A stretch of DNA of 64,000 nt from Isoetes taiwanensis (taxonomy: Eukaryota; Streptophyta; Lycopodiopsida; Isoetales; Isoetaceae). The notes beneath the pieces are model-generated. The model saw only the letters and a list, made by a program, of their open reading frames with translations, did not search any database and was not told the DNA's origin. Positions 54,684 through 64,000 of this stretch are shown here, piece by piece. Every line of letters starts with the position of its first letter. Position 1 is the first letter of the stretch. The stretch is from positions 7,923,358 through 7,987,357 of the forward strand of contig JAJEKV010000052.1 in the NCBI GenBank assembly GCA_021234155.1, in the 5' to 3' direction. The translations under genes were made by a program, and so were the position numbers.

Positions 54684-55358
54684 TCAACAAGAAACAATAT
54701 GACCCAAATATTCAATTTCCGATTGGAAAAATATACTTTTCTTAGGATTAAGAGTAATAGACTCCTCCCTTAACCGACGGAAAACCTCCCGCAAATGCAA
54801 GTAATGATCTTCCTCGGACTTACTAAAAACTAATATGTCATCAAAGAACACGACAACATAAACACCATGCACATCTTCAAATATTCGCCCCATTAGCATC
54901 GCAAAAGAAGCTGGGCGATTTGTAAGTCCAAATGGCATGACTAAAAACTCATAATGTCCAAAGGTTGTCCTAAACGCAGTCTTGTGAACATCTTCAGGCG
55001 CAACCTTAAGTTGCCAATACCCTGACTTAAGATCAAGACGGCTAAAAACTGTGGCACCTTGGAGTTGATCAAACAAATCATCTGCCCTTGGTATAGGGAA
55101 CTTATTCTTGATGGTAATCTTATTCAAGGCGCGATAGTCAATACACATGCGCCAAGAACCATCTTTCTTCTTTACCAACAACACAGGAGCCCCAAAAGGT
55201 GAAGAACTATGGCGTATCAATCCATCTTGAAGCAACTCTTCAAGTTGGCTTAATCTCAAACTTTGTTGTCCATGCATTCTCCGATAAGGAGCTTGATCAG
55301 GAGGTTCTTTCCCAACAAGAAGATCAATCTTGTGGTCCTCTATACATTCGTAATGCAA
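54684..55358 (-). CDS. Gypsy reverse transcriptase domain, open fragment
   Basis: A 224-codon uninterrupted frame covers most of the Ty3/gypsy reverse transcriptase. It has [20 protein letters not shown], then [32 protein letters not shown] and the active site [11 protein letters not shown] with both aspartates present, ending at EYLGHIVS. Within this span the residues usual for the family are retained apart from [10 protein letters not shown] (normally TNAPATF). The frame lacks gag and protease upstream and is followed by broken RNase H and integrase, so it cannot support transposition alone. Confidence 0.92.
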   Translation of the reverse strand: MHYECIEDHKIDLLVGKEPPDQAPYRRMHGQQSLRLSQLEELLQDGLIRHSSSPFGAPVLLVKKKDGSWRMCIDYRALNKITIKNKFPIPRADDLFDQLQGATVFSRLDLKSGYWQLKVAPEDVHKTAFRTTFGHYEFLVMPFGLTNRPASFAMLMGRIFEDVHGVYVVVFFDDILVFSKSEEDHYLHLREVFRRLREESITLNPKKSIFFQSEIEYLGHIVSC

Positions 55359-56070
55359 TGTTGGTGACTTTTCCTTGAAAAGATACCATCACAAGATTGC
55401 AAAAAGACAGTTTAACGCTCATTCAATGGAGATGCACTAGACTTGGGATGCAAAACCACCAAATACACAGAATGAGTTTGCATTGCGAACCATGTAGATT
55501 AATGAACTATTGGAATAGGTATAAAATAAAATTGTAGCCAATGTAAGGGTCTCTCCCACACCAGAGGAAGACTGCCTTGCATTACATGACGAAGTAGAAT
55601 ACCAAGAAATATATCCTACAACAACTAAATCCTACTCACTTTGAAGATATTTTGGATCTAAGAAATATCATAGACAACCCAAAACCCAAATCTTCCACTT
55701 AGCCATGACCAAAAGGATTCCATGTTGCGTCTTCCATCATGCACAACCTAATGCCAGAACCCCATTCTCATGTTACTCTTTGTCCCATTTGTCCTTTAGA
55801 ATAGACATACACATGTTCTATACCTCAAAGGGAACATCAAAGAAAACATGAGTATCTTTGGTGTGAGAAGATAGTCCAAAAAAAACATTGGTACCAACTA
55901 TGATGTCCAACAATAAGCATGGCCACTTTGGTTGTACTTCAACCAATATGCTTAACCTTAACATACACGTGAACTTTTATGGCAAGTTCTCCTTGAAAAC
56001 TTTAAGCATTCACATAAATATATCCTTGGTCTAGACCATTCCTTATGAATTAGTCTACCACTTTGCCACA

Positions 56071-56102
<32 letters not shown>

Positions 56103-56678
56103 TACAAGCCCGTAGGGTTGTTCTATGCAATAAAGGCTTCCTTTTTGCCACTAGCAAAAGGAATACGTGTCTTTATTGGCTTTCTATGCAAGACTTCCTC
56201 GATCGTTGCATCTTTATGTCATGACTTTGTAATTTTCATGGCACACTTATCCTAGAGTTATCTTCATGTCTTCTTGATGTAGAGTTGTCCTTGGCATAGG
56301 CTAAAAGAGCGAATTAGTCTATGCTTGGCCTTTGCTTTTCGACATCAAGATCCTTGAGATTATTGTCTTCTTAAAGATATTTTCCTAAGGTCATGAACCA
56401 ACGTGTATATTTTAAGAACTTATAAGACAAAACCTCATTACTATACATCCATAGCGCTATGCTTGCTAAGGCCGAACCCAAGCTACAAAGCATAGTCTAG
56501 CTATTGCAGAATCGTTGGGATCTTACATCCATAGCTCCATGCTTGCCAAGGCAATAGCCCAAGTTACAAAGCACAACCTAGCCATACCGTAACTAGATTG
56601 TTGGGCAAAACACAAGTCTGGATGTAAGCACAATCCCCACCTCTCATGGAAACAAGAGGCACCCACCGAAACCTGAAG

Positions 56679-56690
56679 CTCTGATACCAC
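56679..56690 (-). other. Primer binding site, tRNA-Met type
   Basis: GCTCTGATACCAC on the plus strand, complement of the tRNA-Met(i) site TGGTATCAGAGC, next to the LTR at 56691. Confidence 0.92.
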
Positions 56691-56915
56691 TAAAACAGAC
56701 ACTTGACGTGGCACGCTATCTCACCACCCAACCACGAGCCCCTCGCCTATGACATCCGCCCTGTGAGCTCTCCCCGAAGCTACTATATAGCATGCATGCC
56801 CCTTTGGTCCATCTTTTGGACCAAAGCCCTCTTTGGACCATAGGCCCCCTTTTGGACTAAAGGCCCTCTTTGGACTAAAAGCCATCTTTGGACTTCACGT
56901 CCTTAGCATATAGCA
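56691..56915 (-). repeat. 5' LTR of the short-LTR gypsy element
   Basis: 225 bp, nearly identical to 52289-52512, differing in several scattered bases and small indels (for example GAGCCCCTCGCC against GAGCCCTCAGC). Confidence 0.95.
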
Positions 56916-56916
56916 G

Positions 56917-57075
56917 ATTGGAGGAGTTCCGCTTCATATCCGGCACGTTCCTGGTAGTCTACAGGAATTCTGTCAATCCGTTGAGCGACTGTCTGTTGTC
57001 TTTGGTTTCAAAATTCTAGTGACGCAAAATCCTGAAGTGACGTCTTATTTTCTGCCTTTTGAGTGTTTTTGTTGG
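56917..57075 (+). other. Possible cellular exon at the retroelement insertion point
   Basis: Directly right of the element an open frame reads GGVPLHIRHVPGSLQEF and on to FGFKILVTQNPEVTSYFLPF before a stop near 57078. Rejoined across the element, the sequence left of it (GTTTTGTAG) would be a splice acceptor for this frame. It looks protein-like, but I recognise no family and no clear donor. Confidence 0.28.
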
Positions 57076-57078
57076 GTA

Positions 57079-58071
57079 TAAGGTATGCTATTTGTTATAA
57101 TCGAAAGGAAAATTTCATACGGGATTTCACAACTAGTATTTCATAACTAGTATTTTCGACCAGTTTGCTGATGACACCAGTATTTTTGTGTTCGTGTTGT
57201 CTTGTAATTCTTTTGTATGCCACTTCCCTGTTCCAGTTGCAGGAATTCAAGAAATAATTTTTGGGGAGTTCTGGGTTGCAGCAGATGTGGTCTTTCTCTT
57301 TCAATTCATCCGGTGAAGGGATTTGTGCACTTGTCTCTAAAATGTCTTTCTATTCGAACCTCTCCTCTCTAGAAACATGCTGGCATTATATGTGGTCGGA
57401 CTTATAATGTTTGGCAATTGAGAGATGTAATGTGCTGCACCTTTGCTTTAGGCTACTACTTATAATATTTGGCAATTTAAGAACGTCATGTCATTGGTTA
57501 TTTTTGTGGCAAAGGTTGTTTTTTGGAGGTCAGAAATATCTCCATATGTATTTCATGTCGTATGGAGAGCATCTTGAAATATGGTCCATCCTTGATTTGG
57601 TATGTTTCAGGGTTTATTCTGTGATCCAATGACCACAAATGACCCGTAACCTCTTCATCTGCTCTAAACCTCTCCGGGCATCAGATTTCTGGGCAGCCTG
57701 GTTGATGAATCTGGGCATGGCAGCACATAGGTCATGGAAACAAGCGTTTATATACAAATTCCACAAAGAAGCTTGAAGCTTCACCCAGCAGCTCTCACAT
57801 ACCGAGCTCTATAGAGCGGATATGGACCCCTGCACCTCCATTTCAACATCAAAATCACGAGCAACTTACTTCAATCCAGTGGCAAACAACCAAAATCTGT
57901 CTGCCCACAATGCATAGCCCCTCTTCTAGCAGAGGAGTCGCGTGAACTACCTGGCGGCCATGCTCTGCAACAGATGGCAGGAAATTCTATTCTAAAACCA
58001 TTAATTCCAAACAAAACTTTCCTTAACTTCAATTCTATCTCCCTTTTCTCGCCAAACCATTGCAAGAATCT
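57079..58071. other. No recognised gene
   Basis: Mixed composition; a CTTATAATRTTTGGCAATT motif is repeated at 57400 and 57459. No convincing frame. Confidence 0.35.
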
Positions 58072-58083
58072 TAGTCCGGAGAA

Positions 58084-58221
58084 TTCCCCCCCCCCTTTTT
58101 TTTTGAAGGCAAGATATTTTATTAATAATAAGTATGGTGTGCAACCTTATTTATAAAGCCCTCAAAAGGCTAGATAGGAAATATTTGCACCACACCCTGA
58201 AACAATGGGAAAGCACCACTA
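58084..58221 (-). mobile_element. Severely truncated LINE tail with target duplication
   Basis: Minus-strand sequence ends in AAAATATCTTGCCTTC followed by A(n) (plus strand poly-T at about 58094). AGTCCGGAGAA flanks it on both sides (58073-58083 and 58222-58232). Only about 135 bp of the element's 3' end were copied. Confidence 0.82.
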
Positions 58222-58232
58222 AGTCCGGAGAA

Positions 58233-60429
58233 AATTTGCCAACCTTTAGGCTATGGGTCATCGGTTTTAGTTTCAAATATGCTTGAAATAAAATTTATTA
58301 GCAGGGTTGCCTAACCCCCCCTGCACAAAAGGCTGCAATTCTAGCTATGCCACGTGTCGTGCCACGTCACCCAAAATCAATTTGAGCCGTCCGATTCTCT
58401 AATTTCGAATCCCACGGCCAGGGAAATTAGAAAACTCTAAAATTCTCTGCCGTACTCGGCTATGGCAGATCCGGATGGCGACGGCCGTGTTTCTCTTTCT
58501 ACCTATGGCGGTGGCATAGCTCTTGAGCTCTGCTTGGCACTGCCTTGAGGTACATGCACTAGTTATAAAACTAGAGGACAAAATCCTTTTGAGCAACATA
58601 AGTTTGGGTATGGAGAGCGGTGCTCCAGCTATGGCAGACAAATCCTTTCGCTTTGAGAATGTTGTAGCTGCCGGAATCTTCTTTTCATGTTTACTTCAAA
58701 AAACAGGTCTGTAAGAAAACTACGATGTCTATGGCAGAGATGTTCTTCCCCCTTTTATATTTGTCATCCCTTTTCCATTATATTTTCCCTGAGACCTCTG
58801 TTTATCGTGCAGGGGATATTCATTTTGCCAGATTAGGTCAAACGCCCTTCTTGGAGTAGCATTTGCTTAATAACAGTCATCGCTTCGAACATAACATCAA
58901 TACCATCGAACTGGGTATTGCAGGATCCCATAACATCAACGCTGAAGAAGTATTTCGATGGTCTGTACTGTACGTAAGGATGTTTTTCGTGGCCTGTTTC
59001 TGTGCCCAAAAATCTGCTACTGTGGAAGCATGATTTGGGGTTCGTTTCCTTGAAGATAAGATCAGAGGATCTATGTAAATAAGGCTGTGTTTCGTTGCTT
59101 GGAAGGCTGGTGGTGCACTTCGGATCTGTGGCTAACACCTCAAGGAAGTACGGCAAAAGCCACTTTGGAATAGGGCAAGAAGCAACGGATTTGGGTGTGC
59201 GGCAAAGATATCCAGAACTTACGCTATGTCTTCTAACAATTCAGGTTGGTGGTGGGCACTTGAGATTATTGAAACTGCATTTGCATTTGGTTATGTTTCT
59301 TTTCCTTTGATGAATAGGAAACATTTTGAAGTTTTGCAAAGATACAGAAAGTGGAGAGGAGAAGTATGAATTAGGTATAATCTCTTTCTGTTCTTTCTAG
59401 CTCAGACCAAAATGCAACTCTGCAAAAATTGGGCAGTGCTGCATTTTATGATTTGCAGTACATGCACGTTTGTGATTTGTTTCTTACTTGAAAGAGCCAT
59501 TTCCTTACCATGCAAGAAAGTAATGCATTAAATAGCAGGAATAGTTCCGCCAGGCTCTTTGTGTTTAGTCTGCTCCATAGATTTCTACAAAAGGGCTCAA
59601 GTGTTTTTGTCATAGTCAGAAGCTTCCCAGTTCCATGCTGCCATGCTACCAGTGTTGCAGCTTCATTCTGACAGCATGTTTTTGACGATTTTAGTCTAGC
59701 AAAAATCAAATTTTTGTCTTTTGGTTCATAAAACGAATCCTTTGTGCCTTCTGCAAACGAGTTAGTAGACCTAAGATTGTGGCCTCTTTCTTTTTCGTTT
59801 CAGTTGATTAGAAGTTCTTGTGACAGAAGCTATAGTTGAAGAACATAAACTGGTACCAGCATATGGATTACGAGAGACCAAGTATATCAAGTTGGAGTAT
59901 TCAGAAAATACACATACATATGAATCTGCAAGGAACAACAAAGGAGGTCTCGCATAAACGAATCCTTTGTGCCTTCTGCAAACGAGGTAAATTTGAAAAT
60001 TATTCTGAAGTCTTGTAGATGGAAACTAATGCATAACTTGCCTTTTTATCCAGATTGCACTTCAGAAGAAAGTTTCAGAACTTAGAGTCGCTTTGAGAGT
60101 TTCTGAAACGTTTTCCTTCTATTCATGCTTTAATTTGGCAAGAAAACGTGCAAAAATTGTATAGCAAGGCCAAGTTTTGTTGCAGCATAGACATACAGAC
60201 CAAGCCTTACAATTTTTTGCAAAAATGAGAGAAGAGTGGCTAAAGCCAGATAAGGTCACATTTAGCAGCATTCTTAACGTTTGCTCTCTTGGCCAATAGT
60301 TTGGACAAATAAAACTTATTTGTATTGTGCACTATATTTAGGATTCCAGTGTAAGTGTAGGATTTCAAGAAGATAAACCTGCTCTAAAAACTATAAAGCT
60401 GTCTTGAATTTTAGTAGCTCTACAATTAC
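58233..60429. other. No complete gene recognised
   Basis: Several short frames (58523-58714 plus, 59446-59709 minus, 59836-60018 plus) and possible intron borders, but no domain. A 29-bp direct duplication ACGAATCCTTTGTGCCTTCT... lies at 59733-59761 and 59958-59986. Confidence 0.35.
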
Positions 60430-61030
60430 AAATTTCAAGATGTGCAAAAGGTTCATTTAATAGACAGTACTTGATTATGTGCTTGAATACACGTAAGGCT
60501 TTACCTTTCTGATACTTCTTCATTCTGCTCCACATATAGGTTGCCATGCTATAGAGAAATATTTGGCTTTCATAAGCAATAATTGCATGCATGGTAATGA
60601 TATGCATGATTTAAAGATGTAAAAAGGTTCATTTATTAGATAGCACACATAATCGATGATCTAAAGTTGTAAAAGAGATTCATTTAACAGGCAACACCAG
60701 CTTATGTGCTTAAATACACAACACCTTTTTAGAATATACTTCCTCATTTTGCTCCACATACGGTGGCCATGCCATGCCATGAGAGGAATATTGACTTCAT
60801 AAGCAACTAATGCATGAAGATAATATTTAATTATTTATACATGCTAGAGAAACTTACTTCGGAAAAATAACCATACACAACAATTATAACAGCGAGCATA
60901 TTTACAAGCTCCCAATGTAAGCCCCGCAATGTAACATATAAATATTCACTATAAAGCATTTAAAACAAATTCTATAAATCACATAGCGAGCATATTTACA
61001 TACTCCAAATGTGCGGCCCACAAAGTAAGA
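60430..61030. repeat. Diverged tandem duplications
   Basis: A block of about 235 bp (TTCATTTAATAGACAG, TTATGTGCTT, CTGCTCCACATA, GGTTGCCATGC) at 60448-60605 recurs at 60680-60815. Next, AGCGAGCATATTTACA occurs at 60892 and 60985, a second duplication of about 93 bp. Confidence 0.7.
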
Positions 61031-62040
61031 TAAAATACAATATTTACTATATTTCAACCTAAGCTTTTGTCATTATGAAAACAAAAAAAACAAATCCCGT
61101 ATAGTCCATTGTTGATAGCTTGTGGCATCATTGAAAGGTTCCAACTTTTACCCTAATTAGCATGGCAAGGATGACCCCTCGAAGAAAAGTGAGAGACGGA
61201 GACTAAAGGCTAACTAGCACAAAACTAGGAGTGCGAGGACCAAAATATGCGAGGACAAGCGGATAGGGTTTGATCACGAAATGGAGGCAGATGTGCACTT
61301 GCTACATGACAAGGCCACCTTGACACGAAAGATTGAAGACACGCCGAAGATCAACAAGAAGGTCCTTCAGAGGTTACGGGATCGTTGTTCCACTCAAAGC
61401 TTTAAGAGATATTGATGCAACTCAAAGCTATGAGAGATATCGATGCAACACTCTCTAATGTGAAGGAGCTAGGTGTCTTTTGAATGTTGTTTCATTGTGT
61501 CTTTTGAGCATCTCTATTATTTACCGTTTTTTAATACCTTTAAACTTTTGATTGCAATGGACAAGATCCTAAGCTATGCAATCACGAAAATACGGGATGT
61601 TCCTTGCAGAATATTAGCGTTCCATTGGACTTGGCTTGACATTGTAGGTCTCAGCTGATATCTGTGAACATGCTAGCACACATTAATATTTTATAATTTT
61701 TTCCTTTGCCTCAACCCTGCCCTTGTGCTAGTTAATTTATTCTTAGCAATGGAGATATTATTGCAATGAGACCTAACCCATTTTATTTTTCTAGCGGCGG
61801 GCTCAAACGATCAAAAAGGCGCCCAGATGGAGAGGAGAAGTCGCGCAGCAGCCGCACAGGTATTCAGGGATCGGGTTAACTCAAGAACTGGAGGGCTACA
61901 AATCCATTTATGTAGTTGCTCAGATTATGTTTATTATGTTTGTTGCTTTGCATTCTCCAATGATTCTGAACGGGCCATGGCAGCTGTCTGGCTCAAATTA
62001 TCATCGAAACAGGACAATGCAAGGAATGTTCCATGTCGCG
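61031..62040. other. No recognised gene
   Basis: Short open frames only (61473-61658, 61827-62051 plus). A CACAGGTATTCAGG at about 61856 and ACAGGACAATGC near 62013 may mark gene-derived sequence abutting the large repeat. Confidence 0.35.
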
Positions 62041-64000
62041 ATAGCAACTGATGGGAAGAGGCAAAGTAAGCTACCTTTAATCTTGGTTGGAATCTTCTTC
62101 AGTTCTCCATGATGGCCAGATGTATAAACACCATACACATGATGATCTCATGTACCTAAACCATAATTGCATCTTTGCAAATCAGACGATGTGCAAGCAA
62201 AATGGATGATCCATTTACTACAGATTATTTTCAAGTCCAAGGGAGCTTAAAATTTCTAAGGAGCCAGCTTTATTAGCCACATGCAGTAAAGTTAGCTTCT
62301 TACTCATAAACCACACATTCAATATTCCAAGCTTACAAAGGACATAGATAAGAGATCATACCTCTAGAAACTTAAAATACATTATAGCATATGCAGGAAA
62401 GGGCTCGACAAATCATTTTAACTTGATAGTCGACTGGAAACTGTTGCAACATGCGGCTCCAGATGAAATCTTGATGAAATTGACCTCCACATTGCCGTCA
62501 GAATTGTTCAAGAAGTGTAATTTGTAACCCATCATGCCCTGCATATAAAACTCAAGTTAAATACAAATATTGTGGATAAGCCAAACTGTATCCATTAATA
62601 CGTCTAACAGACAAATAGCAACCTAATGAACCTCTTGATAGCCAGTGTGAATGAGTGTTCCAATGAAGAGTCGGCTAATCGGTTCTACATTTGAAACTCC
62701 AAGGTGGCATCAAAAGCCTAACCTGCTTCAAAACCCTAAGCAAGCCTTTCGCATAGATTGCATGGCCTCCACATGCCGGGCATGCCATTTGAAAGGGCAC
62801 CGGATTAATCATCCTTTATCTAGATGCATGCCAGCCAGATGCATGCAGGTTCTGTAGCATTGTGCTGCTCTCGACCAACCAGATAAGGGCGCAGCAAAAT
62901 GAAATGCAAGAAGAAAAAAGAATTCTGCGATTTTTGGAAAATCGAAAAATTTTTCCGGTATCCAAAATAGCCTAAACCTTATGAAATTAACCTAATAAAA
63001 ATTCCAAAAAAATTTATAACCAAACTGGAAAATTCCAAATTAAAAGGGTTGATAATGTGTTAAGTCATGATTCCATTTGACAAATATATACACTTGATTA
63101 GCAACTTGATTTTTGACATTTGTTGCCATTTTCGTTTGAAACCTATAATTGTTTTTATGCTATAGCAAAGACTATCTTTTACTTATTTTAAAGGACTTGA
63201 CCTAATCTTATCTTTCCAGGTGAAGATCGTTGTGAGGCACATGATGGGTCCTTTTTTTATTCTGGCTAATTTGCAGCAATTTCGTAAGGGATCATTCCTT
63301 CTGGTAGAGTCAATGGTTCCGCTCTATTCATAAAAGGCAGGATAGTCTACATTCCAAGGCAAGGCATGCAAGAAATCCACTTCATAGTATACTATAGATT
63401 GCAGTTCTAGGTACGTAATGAAATTTTGGACCTTATGTAACTCCTTGACACAAATGCAGGGAAAGAGTTGCAGCTAAGCTTGATCTCAAAGGAAGTCCAA
63501 TAATTCCTATGCCAATTGACCCAACAAAGCATCAACACAAAGTAATGTTCTCTGAATCATGTGCTATATTTTTTGTTTGAGAAATAACCACTAAGGTCTT
63601 GCCATATAATCATTTAGGTCATGAAGGTTGCAGTTGTGATATGAGATGGGCCTTTTAATAGGATGGCTGGTTAATGAAAAATGCAAGATATGCATACCTT
63701 AACAACCTGGCCTTTTAGTGCTGAGATCAGATCTCAGTCTATGGTTGCAATGGTGTTACCCACCAGTAACACCATTGCCAAATGGCCATAAACACCTAGT
63801 TTTTTATGAAAACCACCATAAAATCACTACAAAACCACTATAGAACTCTCGGGCCCAGGTTGTTAAGGCAGATAACACCCTAGAACTCCGGTGTAATGCC
63901 CCATTATAACAAACTCGGGCCGGAGTTTGTTATAATAGGGCATAACATCCTCGTTCCAGGGTGTTATCCTTTTACAGTTAGTGGCATATGGCATTTGTAT
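62041..64000. repeat. Large direct repeat, copy 2, runs off window
   Basis: Same orientation and start (ATAGCAACTGATGGG) as 46715-48675. The last differences seen are around 63855 (AAGGCAGATAAC against TTATAGATAAC) and the missing T near 63665. Confidence 0.9.

Larger units (their letters stand above)
52289..56915 (-). mobile_element. Complete short-LTR Ty3/gypsy retrotransposon, coding region decayed
   Basis: LTRs of 224 and 225 bp (52289-52512 and 56691-56915) are flanked by TSD GATTG (52284-52288 and 56916-56920). The complement of the tRNA-Met primer site (GCTCTGATACCAC) abuts the right LTR. A minus-strand purine tract (AAGAGGGGGGGAA) abuts the left LTR. The 4.6-kb size and very short LTRs resemble the Reina group of chromoviruses. 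Pol order on the minus strand is RT, RNase H, integrase. The gag region (55400-56680) is too decayed to read, and a chromodomain was not identified. A (TA)n tract is at 56080-56103. Confidence 0.94.

Noticed and set aside
46715-64000. Calling the 1.96-kb repeats LTRs of one 17-kb element
   Set aside because: No TG/CA termini, primer site or purine tract seen at the visible boundaries, and the contents are several independently oriented elements.

Overview
This window is plant nuclear DNA, almost entirely transposable elements in several nested layers. The evidence is the mix of Ty3/gypsy elements primed by initiator tRNA-Met, L1-type LINEs with plant-type DUF4283 and zf-RVT domains, a Helitron 3' terminus, large terminal-inverted-repeat elements, and introns or poly-A tails instead of operons and ribosome binding sites. 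A flowering plant with a repeat-rich genome fits best; the species cannot be named from this sequence. No rRNA, tRNA, CRISPR or prokaryotic feature was recognised.

Layout. (1) 1-12216: one Ty3/gypsy-like element on the minus strand. Its 5' LTR (10588-12216), primer binding site, long leader, extra ORFs, gag and the start of pol are present; its 3' end lies left of the window. A smaller non-autonomous LTR element (6691-10120, TSD CTGGG) has inserted into the leader. Between leader and gag lies the most striking gene of the window, an ORF whose C-terminal 99 residues are a histone H3 fold (5487-6548). The exact H3 amino-terminal tail [10 protein letters not shown] is encoded just upstream in another frame (6550-6579). 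(2) 12217-17400: the remains of a minus-strand coding locus interrupted by a 5'-truncated LINE (12609-16098) with a 16-bp target duplication. (3) 17419-21235: small retroposons, a Helitron end and short tandem duplications. (4) about 21236-29793: a long plus-strand LINE with ORF1 and ORF2. Its reverse transcriptase is split immediately before the YADD active site by a 325-bp LINE tail. (5) 30201-40806: a 10.6-kb element with CACACT terminal inverted repeats and a TGA target duplication. It is built from subterminal repeats, 19-bp minisatellite arrays in opposing orientations, four units of about 829 bp and three of about 313 bp. (6) 40922-48675: a foldback MITE, a 2.8-kb inverted repeat with arms of about 910 bp, and a segment of at least 1.96 kb repeated at 62041-64000. 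(7) 48765-64000: an internally deleted LTR element, a complete short-LTR Ty3/gypsy element (52289-56915, TSD GATTG), a LINE tail and diverged duplications.

Functionally, nearly every recognisable protein is a mobilisation protein (gag, protease, reverse transcriptase, RNase H, integrase, LINE endonuclease) and most are broken. Ordinary cellular genes are represented only by fragments with low confidence. The histone H3-derived ORF is the exception: a long intact frame inside an otherwise decayed element.
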